From Alphaproteobacteria bacterium (GTDB lineage Bacteria; Pseudomonadota; Alphaproteobacteria; Micavibrionales; Micavibrionaceae): a DNA stretch of 64,000 nt. Below are positions 36,154-45,189 of the stretch, in pieces. The notes beneath the pieces are model-generated. The model saw only the letters and a list, made by a program, of their open reading frames with translations. It did no database searches and was not told where the DNA came from. Every line of letters begins with the position of its first letter. Within the stretch, counting starts at the first letter, position 1. The translations under genes and the position numbers were made by a program. Location of the stretch: contig JANQRF010000003.1 in NCBI GenBank assembly GCA_028289285.1, positions 62,001-126,000 of the forward strand, read 5' to 3'.

Positions 36154-37830
36154 ATGTCCGGCGCCCAGTATATGTATGTTATGAACGGTCTGACCAAGAC
36201 CTGGCCAAACGGCAAGACGGTCTTATCCGAGATTACGCTCAGCTTTTATCCGGGCGCGAAGATTGGTGTACTCGGCCCGAACGGCGCCGGGAAATCCACC
36301 TTGCTCAAGATTATGGCAGGTGTGGATAAGGATGTGCAGGGCGAGGCCTGGGTCGCGGACGGCAAGCGCGTGGGCTATTTGGAGCAGGAACCACAGCTCG
36401 ATGCGTCCAAGACCGTTGCTGAAAATGTCATGGACGGTCTGAAAGACAAAAAGGCCAAGCTGGATAGGTATAACGAAGTGGCCGCCGCCATGGCTGATCC
36501 CGATGCTGACTTTGAGGCGCTGACCGAAGAGATGAGCAAGCTGCAGGAAGAGATCGAAGCTGACGATGCCTGGAATATCGACCGCGATGTTGAGATGGCG
36601 ATGGAAGCTTTGCGCTGCCCGCCAGGTGATGCGTCGGTTGATCATCTCTCCGGCGGGGAGCGCCGCCGTATTGCGCTTGCGCGCCTTCTTTTGGAAAAAC
36701 CGGATCTGTTATTACTCGACGAACCGACCAACCATTTGGATGCAGAGAGTGTGGCGTGGCTGGAACGGCATTTAAGTGATTATACAGGCACGGTTGTAAT
36801 GATCACGCACGACCGGTATTTCCTCGATAACGTCACCGGCTGGATTTTAGAACTCGATCGCGGGCGCGGCATCCCCTATGAAGGCAATTATTCTGCTTAT
36901 CTTGATGCGAAAGCCAAGCGCCTTGCACAGGAAACCAAGGAAGAAGAAGCACGGCAGAAAACGCTTTCCCGCGAACTGGAATGGATTCGCCAGACACCTG
37001 AAGGACGGCGCAAAAAATCCAAGGCCCGTGTCAGCGCTTATGAAGATTTGCTTCGGGAATCACAGGATGTCAAAGTGCGTAATGCGCAGATCGTGATTCC
37101 AACCCCGCCGCGCCTCTCGCAGCAGGTGATTGAAGCAAGCGATATCTCCAAGGGCTTTGATGATCGCTTACTGATTGACGGTTTATCCTTCAAACTCCCT
37201 CCGGGTGGGATTGTCGGTGTCATCGGTCCGAACGGGGCAGGAAAATCGACGCTCTTTAAAATGATCACAGGCTCCGAACAACCCGATAGCGGGACCTTTA
37301 CGGTCAATGAGAATGTTGTTCTGGGGTATGTCGACCAGAGCCGCGATGCGCTGGGCGATGATAAAACCGTGTGGGAGGAAATCTCCGGCGGGAATGATTT
37401 GATCAAACTCGGCAATGTCGAAATGGCCTCGCGGGCCTATGTTGCTGCGTTTAATTTCCGCGGTCCGGATCAGCAAAAGAAAGTCGGGTCTTTATCAGGC
37501 GGAGAGCGGAACCGCGTCCATCTGGCCAAGATGCTTAAAAGCGGTGCGAACGTGCTCCTGCTCGATGAGCCGACCAATGATCTGGATACGGAGACCCTGT
37601 CCGCGCTGGAAGAAGCGCTTGAACGCTTTGCAGGGTGCGCGGTCATCATCTCTCACGACCGGGCGTTTCTGGACCGGCTGGCGACCCACATCCTGGCCTT
37701 TGAAGGTGAGTCGCACGTGGAATGGTTTGAAGGCAATTACGAGGACTACGAAGCCGACTTCAAACGCCGCACAGGACAGGACGCTGATACCCCCCGGCGG
37801 ATTAAGTACAAACCTTTAAAGGCAGCTTAA
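36154..37830 (+). CDS. ettA: energy-dependent translational throttle protein (ABC-F)
   Basis: Soluble ABC-F ATPase that binds the ribosomal E site and couples translation to energy status. 558 residues. Two ABC domains carry GPNGAGKST (P-loops near 48 and 360), [15 protein letters not shown] and [15 protein letters not shown], and [15 protein letters not shown] and [15 protein letters not shown]; the arm and linker lie between. AAAGGA precedes the ATG. Divergent from the Ter genes. Confidence 0.96.
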   Translation: MSGAQYMYVMNGLTKTWPNGKTVLSEITLSFYPGAKIGVLGPNGAGKSTLLKIMAGVDKDVQGEAWVADGKRVGYLEQEPQLDASKTVAENVMDGLKDKKAKLDRYNEVAAAMADPDADFEALTEEMSKLQEEIEADDAWNIDRDVEMAMEALRCPPGDASVDHLSGGERRRIALARLLLEKPDLLLLDEPTNHLDAESVAWLERHLSDYTGTVVMITHDRYFLDNVTGWILELDRGRGIPYEGNYSAYLDAKAKRLAQETKEEEARQKTLSRELEWIRQTPEGRRKKSKARVSAYEDLLRESQDVKVRNAQIVIPTPPRLSQQVIEASDISKGFDDRLLIDGLSFKLPPGGIVGVIGPNGAGKSTLFKMITGSEQPDSGTFTVNENVVLGYVDQSRDALGDDKTVWEEISGGNDLIKLGNVEMASRAYVAAFNFRGPDQQKKVGSLSGGERNRVHLAKMLKSGANVLLLDEPTNDLDTETLSALEEALERFAGCAVIISHDRAFLDRLATHILAFEGESHVEWFEGNYEDYEADFKRRTGQDADTPRRIKYKPLKAA

Positions 37831-37980
37831 TAAAACGCTGCTTATTCTATTTACCGTAATCTGGAATCGCTTAGTTCGTTTGCTACTTTGGGGCTTTTAG
37901 GAGCCCGTTGACGGCAATTTATTTTCCAATAATCGTAATTTGTTCAGTTCGTTTTCCGATTTTTTTGTTTTTTTATTCTG

Positions 37981-38014
37981 CCACTTTTTTATATTACATA
38001 ATATAAAAAAGTGG
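37981..38014. repeat. perfect 16-base inverted repeat
   Basis: CCACTTTTTTATATTA and its exact complement TAATATAAAAAAGTGG are separated by CA. A cruciform or RNA hairpin of this length is unusual; no T-run follows on either strand, although the 3' half of ettA's transcript could end here. Confidence 0.8.
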
Positions 38015-38057
38015 CGTGCTTAAGGTGTAAATACGAGCATAGCAGGCGACATGACAT

Positions 38058-38084
38058 AAAATAAAAAACGGCCCCTTCGGGCCG
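38058..38084 (-). terminator. leftward rho-independent terminator with no obvious gene
   Basis: On the minus strand CGGCCC and GGGCCG (arms 38069-38074 and 38079-38084, tetraloop) are followed by TTTTTTATTTT. The nearest leftward gene ends at 38971, nearly 900 bases upstream, with a rightward gene between. Confidence 0.7.
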
Positions 38085-38198
38085 CCCGCAACTGTCCTGT
38101 TTGCGAGAAACAGTTTACCACAAACACAGCCGGAATCAGAGAAGAAATACCGGGCGTGCAACGTTCTTTCGCCCCCTCACCCAGCTTCACCTAATCTC

Positions 38199-38218
38199 CC
38201 CCGGATCGGAGTCCGGGG
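38199..38218. repeat. GC-rich palindrome
   Basis: CCCCGGA, loop TCGGAG, TCCGGGG. Part of a cluster of REP-like intergenic palindromes. Confidence 0.6.
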
Positions 38219-38235
38219 TCGATAAGGTTGCACAA

Positions 38236-38258
38236 CCCTCTCCCCGGCGGGGAGAGGG
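38236..38258. repeat. GC-rich palindrome
   Basis: CCCTCTCCCC, loop GGC, GGGGAGAGGG: a 10-base perfect stem of the type found as dispersed intergenic repeats in many proteobacteria. Confidence 0.7.
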
Positions 38259-38377
38259 AGGGGCCCGCGCGCAAGCGATGTAGGTGGCGTGTGACTTTTG
38301 ATAGCGAGCCAGACAGGTTAAAGCCCCTTGTCGCCAGATGGGCTACATAAAAGAAGATACCAAGGAGGAAAAGAACC

Positions 38378-38443
38378 ATGCTATTTTACGGTATTATGAA
38401 TGTAGCGCATTCCGATTTATCTAAAAAACAGGCTTTGCTTTGA
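38378..38443 (+). CDS. possible 21-residue small protein or leader peptide
   Basis: ATG to TGA frame encoding MLFYGIMNVAHSDLSKKQAL plus one Leu. The support is a very strong ribosome binding site, AAGGAGG at about 38362-38368, 9 bases before the ATG. The next gene starts 4 bases after the stop without its own Shine-Dalgarno sequence, so this frame may feed ribosomes to it. Confidence 0.4.
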   Translation: MLFYGIMNVAHSDLSKKQALL

Positions 38444-38446
38444 AAT

Positions 38447-38953
38447 ATGGAGCAACTGTTTATTCAATTTACAGGGGCGTTAATAGCAGGCTTAATAGGC
38501 GTGCTAACTTCTCTATATATACATCGCGTAGAAAAGATAAAACTTGCCCTGAGATCATCTGCTGTTTTTAGGGAAGAGATTGGCGCAGCAGCCTATAAGA
38601 TTAGTCTTATTGTACATGGTCAGGGAGATTTTAAAAATTTTGCAAGGCTCAAATTTTTAAAAACCCGTCTTGATTTTTATAAAAATACAGTGGGTTTTCT
38701 AGGAGATTTAGACTATGCGGATGCTTCTGATGTTGCGTTTTTTTATCATGTTTTAGAAGAAATTATGCATATTGTGGATATAGAAGATAGTTTTCTCTCT
38801 GATTTGAATAATGAAGGCGTAATAGAAAAACTTAAACTCGCTTTGCATGTTGGAAATAGAGTAAGCAATTCTTTAGAGAGATTTGAAGTTAAATCTTCCT
38901 TACCATTTTGGGATGATATCCAATACAAATTAGGTTTTTTAAAAATTCCCTGA
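38447..38953 (+). CDS. hypothetical single-pass membrane protein
   Basis: 168 residues with one N-terminal membrane segment (about 5-25, FTGALIAGLIGVLTSLYI) and a cytoplasmic, helix-rich, charged domain. AT-rich and unlike the surrounding genes in composition; no family recognised. It follows a 21-codon frame with a strong ribosome binding site and precedes an XRE regulator on the other strand. Probably an accessory gene. Confidence 0.62.
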   Translation: MEQLFIQFTGALIAGLIGVLTSLYIHRVEKIKLALRSSAVFREEIGAAAYKISLIVHGQGDFKNFARLKFLKTRLDFYKNTVGFLGDLDYADASDVAFFYHVLEEIMHIVDIEDSFLSDLNNEGVIEKLKLALHVGNRVSNSLERFEVKSSLPFWDDIQYKLGFLKIP

Positions 38954-38970
38954 CCGGTCTGCGCTAAGGC

Positions 38971-39174
38971 CTATTTAAATAAATCCCCGATATCGCATTT
39001 GAGCGATTTGGTCAGTTGCTCAAGCGTTTTGAGCGTGGTGTTTTGCTGGGCGATTTCAAGCCGGTTCACAGTTGCCCTGCTAATTCCCAGCTTTTTGGCA
39101 AATTGACCTTGGGTCAGCTTGCCGCGTCTTTTTTTGAGATTATCTGCTAAACGTCTTGCCAAGCTCATGTTCAT
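38971..39174 (-). CDS. small XRE-family transcriptional regulator
   Basis: 67 residues, almost entirely a lambda-repressor-like helix-turn-helix: LTQGQFAKKLGISRATVNRL, then TTLKTLEQLTKSLKCDIGDL. The start is taken at the ATG giving MNMSLARR; a third codon ATG is equally possible and an upstream extension is not favoured because it crosses the operators. Two inverted repeats overlap and precede the start, suggesting autoregulation and perhaps a leaderless mRNA. Divergent from a 52-residue gene. Such small XRE genes are common in toxin-antitoxin and mobile elements, but no toxin is identified. Confidence 0.85.
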   Translation of the reverse strand: MNMSLARRLADNLKKRRGKLTQGQFAKKLGISRATVNRLEIAQQNTTLKTLEQLTKSLKCDIGDLFK

Positions 39175-39185
39175 ATGTGAACATG
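39166..39185. promoter_or_regulatory. probable operator overlapping the XRE start codon
   Basis: CATGTTCA, spacer TATG, TGAACATG: perfect 8-base arms, with the XRE start codon(s) inside. Confidence 0.6.
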
Positions 39186-39189
39186 ACAG

Positions 39190-39209
39190 AAAGTACACAT
39201 ATGTACTTT
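39190..39209. promoter_or_regulatory. probable second operator of the XRE regulator
   Basis: AAAGTACA, spacer CATA, TGTACTTT: perfect 8-base arms with the same 4-base spacing as the neighbouring palindrome, 24 bases centre to centre from it. Confidence 0.6.
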
Positions 39210-39225
39210 TTAAAACATCCCTAAA

Positions 39226-39254
39226 TGTCATCCCGGGTTAAGCCCGGGATGACA
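39226..39254. repeat. palindromic intergenic repeat
   Basis: TGTCATCCCGGG, loop TTAAG, CCCGGGATGACA: a perfect 12-base stem. This sequence type recurs as a dispersed repeat in many alphaproteobacterial genomes (recalled, not searched). It lies between the divergent XRE and 52-residue genes. Confidence 0.75.
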
Positions 39255-39291
39255 AAAGAGGAAAAGAAAGGCTTGCAAAGGAAGATTAGTC

Positions 39292-39450
39292 ATGTCACCG
39301 GATGAACGCATTGAAATTATTGAGATTTCCGAGCGCCTGCAGTGCGTGCTTGATGAGTTGGAGCGTGTGGAAAATATTATTCCCGTGATTGACGATATGG
39401 CTTGCCGTCTGAAGTTGATTGCCATGGTGAAACCTGCGCCGGACAGGTAA
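39292..39450 (+). CDS. small acidic helical protein (52 residues)
   Basis: ATG to TAA frame giving MSPDERIEIIEISERLQCVL and on to KPAPDR. AAAGGAAG lies about 8 bases upstream. The sequence is heptad-like (leucine and isoleucine spaced in a charged helix), suggesting a coiled coil or a dimerising peptide. It is divergent from the XRE gene and could be regulated by it. No family recognised. Confidence 0.55.
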   Translation: MSPDERIEIIEISERLQCVLDELERVENIIPVIDDMACRLKLIAMVKPAPDR

Positions 39451-39565
39451 ACGGACAAGCATCTTTTATATTTAATATCAATATGTTACCATTGATTGGT
39501 GGCGCTTTGCCACAGTCCTGCCCAAATTCGCATTCGCGATGAGGCCTATGATATACTTTATATGT

Positions 39566-39579
39566 GAAAATCGATTTTC
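39566..39579. promoter_or_regulatory. 14-base perfect palindrome upstream of the first dotA-like gene
   Basis: GAAAATCGATTTTC lies 8 bases after a TATACT that could be a -10 box (39552-39557) and 35 bases before the start codon; a plausible operator. The -35 region is weak. Confidence 0.4.
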
Positions 39580-39614
39580 GTGAGAGATGGCGGCGTAAGC
39601 CATAAAAGGGTGTA

Positions 39615-42455
39615 ATGGGCGAGGCACAGGTAAAATCTAGACAATCATCAGGTCGAAATGTTGTCCGGTACATGTTGTTTCCGGAAATTTTGCCGCGTAT
39701 TCAGGAGCTTGGCGGAAGCGGCTTTGGCTATCTCGCGTTTCTGATCGCCTCTGTTTACAACGCCGTACGCATTCTGCCTTCCAGCCATCCTTACACCAAC
39801 CCGTCCAATATCGGTACCTTTACGATCCGCCAGGTGATCGGCGCAGCCGCAGCTAACGTCAAACTCGACCGCAAACATCTGGACCAGGTTGTTATCTTTT
39901 TTGCCATTCTGGCCGGTATCGTTGTACTGGCGCTCCAATTTATTTTATTGGTTGTTGCCATCTTTTCCGGGCAAGCGTTTGCACAAGAAACAGGCGCGGG
40001 TGCAGGATTTGACGGATTATTTACCACGGTCAATCCGACGGATGATATCGCCTTTATGATGCTGGATCATGTTTTCGGTATTCCTGAATTTTTTAACTCT
40101 AAAGTTATGGCGGACGGACAAACACCTTTGCATATTGCGCTACAGGCTTTGTTCCGTTTTTACAATATGGCTATTTTGATTGTTGCTGTTCTCATCTTTT
40201 TATATTTTGTGTTGGTTGTTGTCACGGAGACAGCACAAACTGGTACGCCTTTCGGTCAGCGTTTTAATTCGGTTTACGCCCCGCTGAGACTAGTTTTTGC
40301 CATCGGCCTTTTAGTCCCTCTGAATTACGGATTTAATGCCAGCCAGTATATCACCCTGATGGCCGCTAAGATGGGATCCGGTCTCGCCACTAATGGCTGG
40401 ACGATTTACAATAACACGCTCAAAGACGCGGAGAGTAATCCGCTGGGGGTTACGAACAAACAGCTTATCCCGGATGTTGTCCATCCGAACATCGATAACC
40501 TCGCCTGGTTTGCAACGGTCGTCCATACCTGTATTGCTGCCTATGCAGAAACATATGATAAAGACATTAGAGGATATATTCTTTCCAACGGAAAAGCGCA
40601 TCAATTCACAAACAGTCCGGGATCACTTGTTGGTGATTTTGCTACCGGTGACGGTGTTGATTTAAATACGGCCCGAAAGCTGTCAAAGGGCGGAAATATT
40701 GAAGTCGTCTTTGGAGAATTATCAGAAGATGAAACAGATGTAGATCCTCTTTGTGGAAGATTGACAATCTTTCTTTCAGCAACGAATCCTGAAGTTTTTG
40801 CTGGTGCGGTTTCAAGTGACCCAAACGCACCTGCAGGAACAGCCAGCGCCGGGCCTGAGGCAATTCAAGACGCTTATTATCTGATTACAAGAATGTTTTT
40901 TGAAGGACAAAATGAAGGCAAGTTGGCTATGCTACTTGGTGAAAGATTTGCAAGCACATATACAGTTTTAAGAAACGGTGTGGGATCTGCCGGGTCTGAA
41001 ACCAAAACCTGTATTCACAGTGGTGAGTTTGGAGATTCAGATAACTGCGCAACAACATTCAGACCTCCTGATACTGTAAAAGAGAGCATTCGCACCGGCA
41101 TGAAGCCGTATCTTGAAGGTGTTGTAAAAACAAATATAGAAAACTCAAGAGAAGTAGCAGATTTCACCATCACCGATGATATTCTCAAACGTGGCTGGGG
41201 CGGCGCCGGGATGTGGTATAACAGAGTTGCTGATGCAGGCGGAGCGATGGTTTCAGCGATTAAAGCGTTTCCGACACAAAAAGCCTATCCGGAAGTCATG
41301 CAAAAAGTACGCTCCGCGCGTGGACAACAAAGCGGACAAACCGATGCCTGCGATTTATATGCTGTCGACCAGGCGGCAGGAGAAAAAATTAATTGGCAAG
41401 GTAAAGATATGATTATCGCGCAGGCCTTGGCGGCATCTTATAAATACTGGTGTAAAGATATTGATACGGAAAAAGGGATGACCGGAAATGCTATCTGGGA
41501 TGCCATGCATATTATTTTTGGGACGAACGGCTTGTTCGATTTACGGACCAATTCAGGCAATGAAGTGCATCCTCTCGCCCAGATGACGGCAGTTGGGCGA
41601 TCTCTGGTTGAAAGCTCCATTAAAAACGTCATGGGCGCGGTCGGGTTTTCGGTTGCCGGCGGTGTTGTCGGCGCGCTCGGCGGCGCGGCAGGACAATTCG
41701 GCGCAGCTATGGATGCGATGAGCGGGTTTTTTGTTTCCATCGCGCTGATCGGCCTCGTGGCCGGATTTATCTTATTTTATATCCTGCCGTTTTTACCGTT
41801 TATCTATTTTTTCTTTGCGGTTGGAAAATGGGTCAAAACAATCTTTGAAGCGATGGTCGGCGCACCGCTTTGGGCACTCGCGCATTTGCGTATTGACGGG
41901 GACGGATTCCCGGGCCGGTCAGCGTCTAACGGATACTTCCTGATTTTTGAAATTTTCATCCGGCCGATCCTGGCAGTCTTTGGCCTGATCGGCGGGCTTG
42001 CAATTTTTACAGCGCTTGCCCTTATTCTAAACGAGCTTTTCAATATTGTTGTTTTTAATCTGACAGGCGCAGATCTTATTGATCCGGAAAACTCCGTCGG
42101 TGGAACAGTCAGTACAGGGTTTGAAGATTTCCGCAGGAACATTGTCGACCAGTTTTTCTTTACCATCGTTTATGCCGTGATCATGTATATGATGGCCATC
42201 TCTTCCTTCAAGATGATTGATCTTGTGCCAAATAATATTCTGCGCTGGATCGGGGCGGGTGTATCTTCTTTCTCTGATCAATCCCAGGATGCGACAGAAG
42301 GGCTTGTCCAATATGCTGCGATCGGTGGATACACACTTGGTGGGCAGCTGGTAGGCGCAACACAAACAGCTGCGAAGGGAGTCGGTCAGACACTTGGTGC
42401 AGGTGTTGGTCTTGCTGCATCCGGTGGACAGCAGGGAGGAGATAGGCCGCAATAA
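39615..42455 (+). CDS. DotA/TraY-family inner membrane protein, copy 1
   Basis: 946 residues. DotA (Dot/Icm) and TraY (IncI conjugation) are polytopic inner membrane parts of type IVB secretion systems. Family features seen: an N-terminal ILPRIQELGGSGFGYL block, a membrane segment at about 93-118 ending AFAQE, TAQTGTPFGQRFNSVYAPLR followed by GLLVPLNYG, a large periplasmic loop, then EAMVGAPLWALAHLRIDG and FEIFIRPILAVFGL, and a Gly/Gln-rich tail. First of three tandem paralogs; the stop TAA shares its last base with the next ATG (TAATG). Confidence 0.88.
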   Translation: MGEAQVKSRQSSGRNVVRYMLFPEILPRIQELGGSGFGYLAFLIASVYNAVRILPSSHPYTNPSNIGTFTIRQVIGAAAANVKLDRKHLDQVVIFFAILAGIVVLALQFILLVVAIFSGQAFAQETGAGAGFDGLFTTVNPTDDIAFMMLDHVFGIPEFFNSKVMADGQTPLHIALQALFRFYNMAILIVAVLIFLYFVLVVVTETAQTGTPFGQRFNSVYAPLRLVFAIGLLVPLNYGFNASQYITLMAAKMGSGLATNGWTIYNNTLKDAESNPLGVTNKQLIPDVVHPNIDNLAWFATVVHTCIAAYAETYDKDIRGYILSNGKAHQFTNSPGSLVGDFATGDGVDLNTARKLSKGGNIEVVFGELSEDETDVDPLCGRLTIFLSATNPEVFAGAVSSDPNAPAGTASAGPEAIQDAYYLITRMFFEGQNEGKLAMLLGERFASTYTVLRNGVGSAGSETKTCIHSGEFGDSDNCATTFRPPDTVKESIRTGMKPYLEGVVKTNIENSREVADFTITDDILKRGWGGAGMWYNRVADAGGAMVSAIKAFPTQKAYPEVMQKVRSARGQQSGQTDACDLYAVDQAAGEKINWQGKDMIIAQALAASYKYWCKDIDTEKGMTGNAIWDAMHIIFGTNGLFDLRTNSGNEVHPLAQMTAVGRSLVESSIKNVMGAVGFSVAGGVVGALGGAAGQFGAAMDAMSGFFVSIALIGLVAGFILFYILPFLPFIYFFFAVGKWVKTIFEAMVGAPLWALAHLRIDGDGFPGRSASNGYFLIFEIFIRPILAVFGLIGGLAIFTALALILNELFNIVVFNLTGADLIDPENSVGGTVSTGFEDFRRNIVDQFFFTIVYAVIMYMMAISSFKMIDLVPNNILRWIGAGVSSFSDQSQDATEGLVQYAAIGGYTLGGQLVGATQTAAKGVGQTLGAGVGLAASGGQQGGDRPQ

Positions 42456-45175
42456 TGTTTACGCGTGGTGATATTTTCAGATATGTCTTTTTGCCGCAAA
42501 TAGCCCCGCGGCTGCATGGTCTTTTAGGATCAGGCTTTGGCCACCTGGCTTATTTCATTGCGCAGATTTACCGCGCCGCCCGTCTTATTCCGGCCGGGCA
42601 CCCGTGTTTACAAGCGCGTTCCATCGGAGATTATCATTTGCGCGATGTGATGGGAATTGCCGCCTCTAATTTGAAATTCACAAAAGGTAATATCGATCAG
42701 ATCATCGTTTTCTTTGCCATTATCGCAGGGATTGTGATGCTCTGTGCGCAGTTCTTTATTTTACTGCTGAGCTTTTTAGTCAATCCGGCTTTCGCGCAGG
42801 ATATGCCTGACAGCTATGGGGATTACTTTGTCTTGAATGCCAATCCAGCTGAAACGGATATCGCTTTCCGGCTTTTACGCCAGGTATTTGGAGTGCCGGA
42901 CATATTTGGAAGCGCCGCAGGCGAAAATATTCCGACGACATTCCATCATGCGCTGCACGGACTGTTTCAGATTTACAGTACTGCGCTTTTGGTGATCGCC
43001 GTTCTTATTGCACTTTATTTTATCATCGCTGTGCTGGCGGAAACGGCGCAAACAGGTACACCGTTCGGCAAACGCTTTAATCACGTCTGGGCACCGATCC
43101 GGCTTGTGATCGGAATTGGCGCGCTTATTCCGCTTGGATACGGGCTGAACAGTGCGCAGTGGGTGACGCTTTATGCCGCGAAGTTTGGATCAAGTTTTGC
43201 GTCTAATGGTTGGGCTATTTATCACGAAACACTTAAGCAGGAATATCTGGGCAATCCTGAAAGCCTGGTCGGGACGCCGCAAATTCCCGAGTTTCAGCAT
43301 CTGCCCGCTTTTATGATGCTGGTTAAGACCTGCAAGATTGCTGAAGAAGAGAGAAGAGGTGTTGGCAGAACGATCGACCAAGGCAATGGCGGGATAGATG
43401 CCTATCTGGTTAAAAATACCGCAGAGGGTGGTGCAAATATAAAAATTAGCGATAAGAGCACCTGGAAAGACGCTGTCGAATTTTTTAACTATGGTGATAT
43501 CCGCATTCGTTTTGGATCCTACAATAATGAAACATATAAAGATTACCGCGGGCATGTTTTCCCCTATTGCGGAGACCTTGTTTTACAAACAACAAGCCAT
43601 CCGGAAGGTGAACCAGGCTCTGTCAGTATGCATGAGTTCTATTATCAGCTGATTAAAGATTTATGGACAGGCGATCATTTCGGAGACTATCCGCGGCAAT
43701 TCGCAGAATATTATGCGCCTAAGAAAGATCGCGCTACAGGGGCAAATCCACCATCTATTGATGATTCATTTAAAGAGCAGATATACACAAGCCTTCAAAC
43801 AGAATTTGAAAATGCCATAAATGAAGCTGTTGAGGCACAAACCGGATCTGAAAACTGGAAAAATAATATTGTTAGACTAGGTGGTGATGAGATCAATATT
43901 GCCGAATATGGCTGGGGCGGCGGCGGTGTCTGGTACAACAAGGTTGCGCAGATTAACGGCGATCTTATGACATCTGTGCTGAATGTGCCGCGTCCGAAAG
44001 AATATCCGTTTACTTTGTCTGTGATTCTCGTTGAGAAAATGAAAGAGGATCAAAATCTCACTGAAGAAGATAAGTTTAAGCCATATCATTCGGATGGCCG
44101 GCCTGTGAACTTCCCATATCTTGGAGATGAGAGAATCGCAGATGCGCTCAATCATGTTTATTTGTACTGGCATGAGACAGGCTACCGGAGTGATTCTCTT
44201 GCAGCGCATACAAATCTGACAGGCAATGCCTTTATTGATGCGATTAACGCGATTTTAGGAACGCAAGGGCTGTTTGATATTTGTAAAAATACGCTAATTC
44301 ATCCGCTGGCCCAGCTCTCCATGGTTGGAAAAGGGATCATGGAAGCTGCAATCCGCAACCTGGCTTCTTCTGTGACAGGCGGTATTTTGGCCTCTGCAGC
44401 TATCTTCCAGGAATATCAGGCCATTCCAGGCCTGTTAAAAGCAGCTTCAAGTTTTTACAGCGCTGTGGCGGGTGTCGGAATCATTATCGGCTTTGTGATG
44501 TTTTATATAGTCCCTTTCATGCCGTTTTTATATTTCTTCTTTGCTGTCGGTGGCTGGGTGAAAGGTTTGTTTGAAGCGATGGTCGGCGTCCCGCTCTGGG
44601 CACTTGCGCATTTACGCATTGATGGAGAAGGATTGCCGGGGGACGCAGCAGCAGCTGGATACTTCCTTGTCTTTGAGGTATTTGTCCGGCCCATTTTGAT
44701 TATATTTGGCTTGCTTGCCTCGATTGCGATTTTCTCTGCGATGACCAAAGTTCTAAATGAGATTTTCTATCTGGTTGTGTCCAATATGTCCGGATTTGAC
44801 GTTGCACAAACAACTTGTGGTCCGGATGGACAAAATTCAAATGCAAGCAGCCCCGAAGCCGGGAGTGCAGAATTTTTCCGCGGCCCGATTGATGAATTCT
44901 TTTTTACGATTATTTACACCATCATTATTTATATGATGGGAATGTCGAGCTTTAAGCTGATCGACCTTATTCCAAATAATATTCTACGCTGGATGGGCCG
45001 CGGGGAAGCAAGCTTTGGTGATCAGGCTGGAGAGCCTGCAGAAGGCTTGATGCAGCGTATGTCCACAGGTGGTTATGCGATTAGTAACTCCTTGCAAGAG
45101 GCAGGCAGAGGCTTAAGTGGCGCCGCAGATGCAGCCGCTCAAGGGGTGAAAGCAGGAAGCCAGCAGCAGTCATAA
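42455..45175 (+). CDS. DotA/TraY-family inner membrane protein, copy 2
   Basis: 906 residues, clearly paralogous to copies 1 and 3. Matching blocks: IAPRLHGLLGSGFGHLAYFI, a hydrophobic stretch ending PAFAQD (about 110-116), TAQTGTPFGKRFNHVWAPIR, YAAKFGSSFASNGW, GGGVWYNKVAQ and EAMVGVPLWALAHLRIDGEG followed by FVRPILIIFGLL, then an SSFKLIDLIPNNILRW end block. The central loop (about 230-560) is the most diverged from its neighbours. Translationally coupled to copy 1 by TAATG. Confidence 0.88.
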   Translation: MFTRGDIFRYVFLPQIAPRLHGLLGSGFGHLAYFIAQIYRAARLIPAGHPCLQARSIGDYHLRDVMGIAASNLKFTKGNIDQIIVFFAIIAGIVMLCAQFFILLLSFLVNPAFAQDMPDSYGDYFVLNANPAETDIAFRLLRQVFGVPDIFGSAAGENIPTTFHHALHGLFQIYSTALLVIAVLIALYFIIAVLAETAQTGTPFGKRFNHVWAPIRLVIGIGALIPLGYGLNSAQWVTLYAAKFGSSFASNGWAIYHETLKQEYLGNPESLVGTPQIPEFQHLPAFMMLVKTCKIAEEERRGVGRTIDQGNGGIDAYLVKNTAEGGANIKISDKSTWKDAVEFFNYGDIRIRFGSYNNETYKDYRGHVFPYCGDLVLQTTSHPEGEPGSVSMHEFYYQLIKDLWTGDHFGDYPRQFAEYYAPKKDRATGANPPSIDDSFKEQIYTSLQTEFENAINEAVEAQTGSENWKNNIVRLGGDEINIAEYGWGGGGVWYNKVAQINGDLMTSVLNVPRPKEYPFTLSVILVEKMKEDQNLTEEDKFKPYHSDGRPVNFPYLGDERIADALNHVYLYWHETGYRSDSLAAHTNLTGNAFIDAINAILGTQGLFDICKNTLIHPLAQLSMVGKGIMEAAIRNLASSVTGGILASAAIFQEYQAIPGLLKAASSFYSAVAGVGIIIGFVMFYIVPFMPFLYFFFAVGGWVKGLFEAMVGVPLWALAHLRIDGEGLPGDAAAAGYFLVFEVFVRPILIIFGLLASIAIFSAMTKVLNEIFYLVVSNMSGFDVAQTTCGPDGQNSNASSPEAGSAEFFRGPIDEFFFTIIYTIIIYMMGMSSFKLIDLIPNNILRWMGRGEASFGDQAGEPAEGLMQRMSTGGYAISNSLQEAGRGLSGAADAAAQGVKAGSQQQS

Positions 45176-45189
45176 TAAATGTATGAGCC

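Larger units (their letters stand above)
37831..38377. other. long non-coding stretch with stacked palindromes
   Basis: About 550 bases without a convincing gene. It holds a perfect AT-rich inverted repeat (37981-38014), a leftward terminator-like hairpin (38058-38084) and two GC-rich palindromes (38199-38218, 38236-38258), listed separately. Short open frames here have no ribosome binding sites. No tmRNA or RNase P landmarks were recognised. Confidence 0.6.

Noticed and set aside
37981-38258. Possible CRISPR array in the palindrome cluster
   Set aside because: The repeats are inverted, differ from each other and have no regular spacing; no cas genes.
38101-38283. 60-codon frame in the intergenic region
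   Set aside because: It runs through palindromes, has no ribosome binding site and an implausible composition.
38058-38400. tmRNA, RNase P or SRP RNA ending at the leftward terminator
   Set aside because: None of their conserved stretches could be recognised on either strand; kept only as an unassigned RNA possibility.
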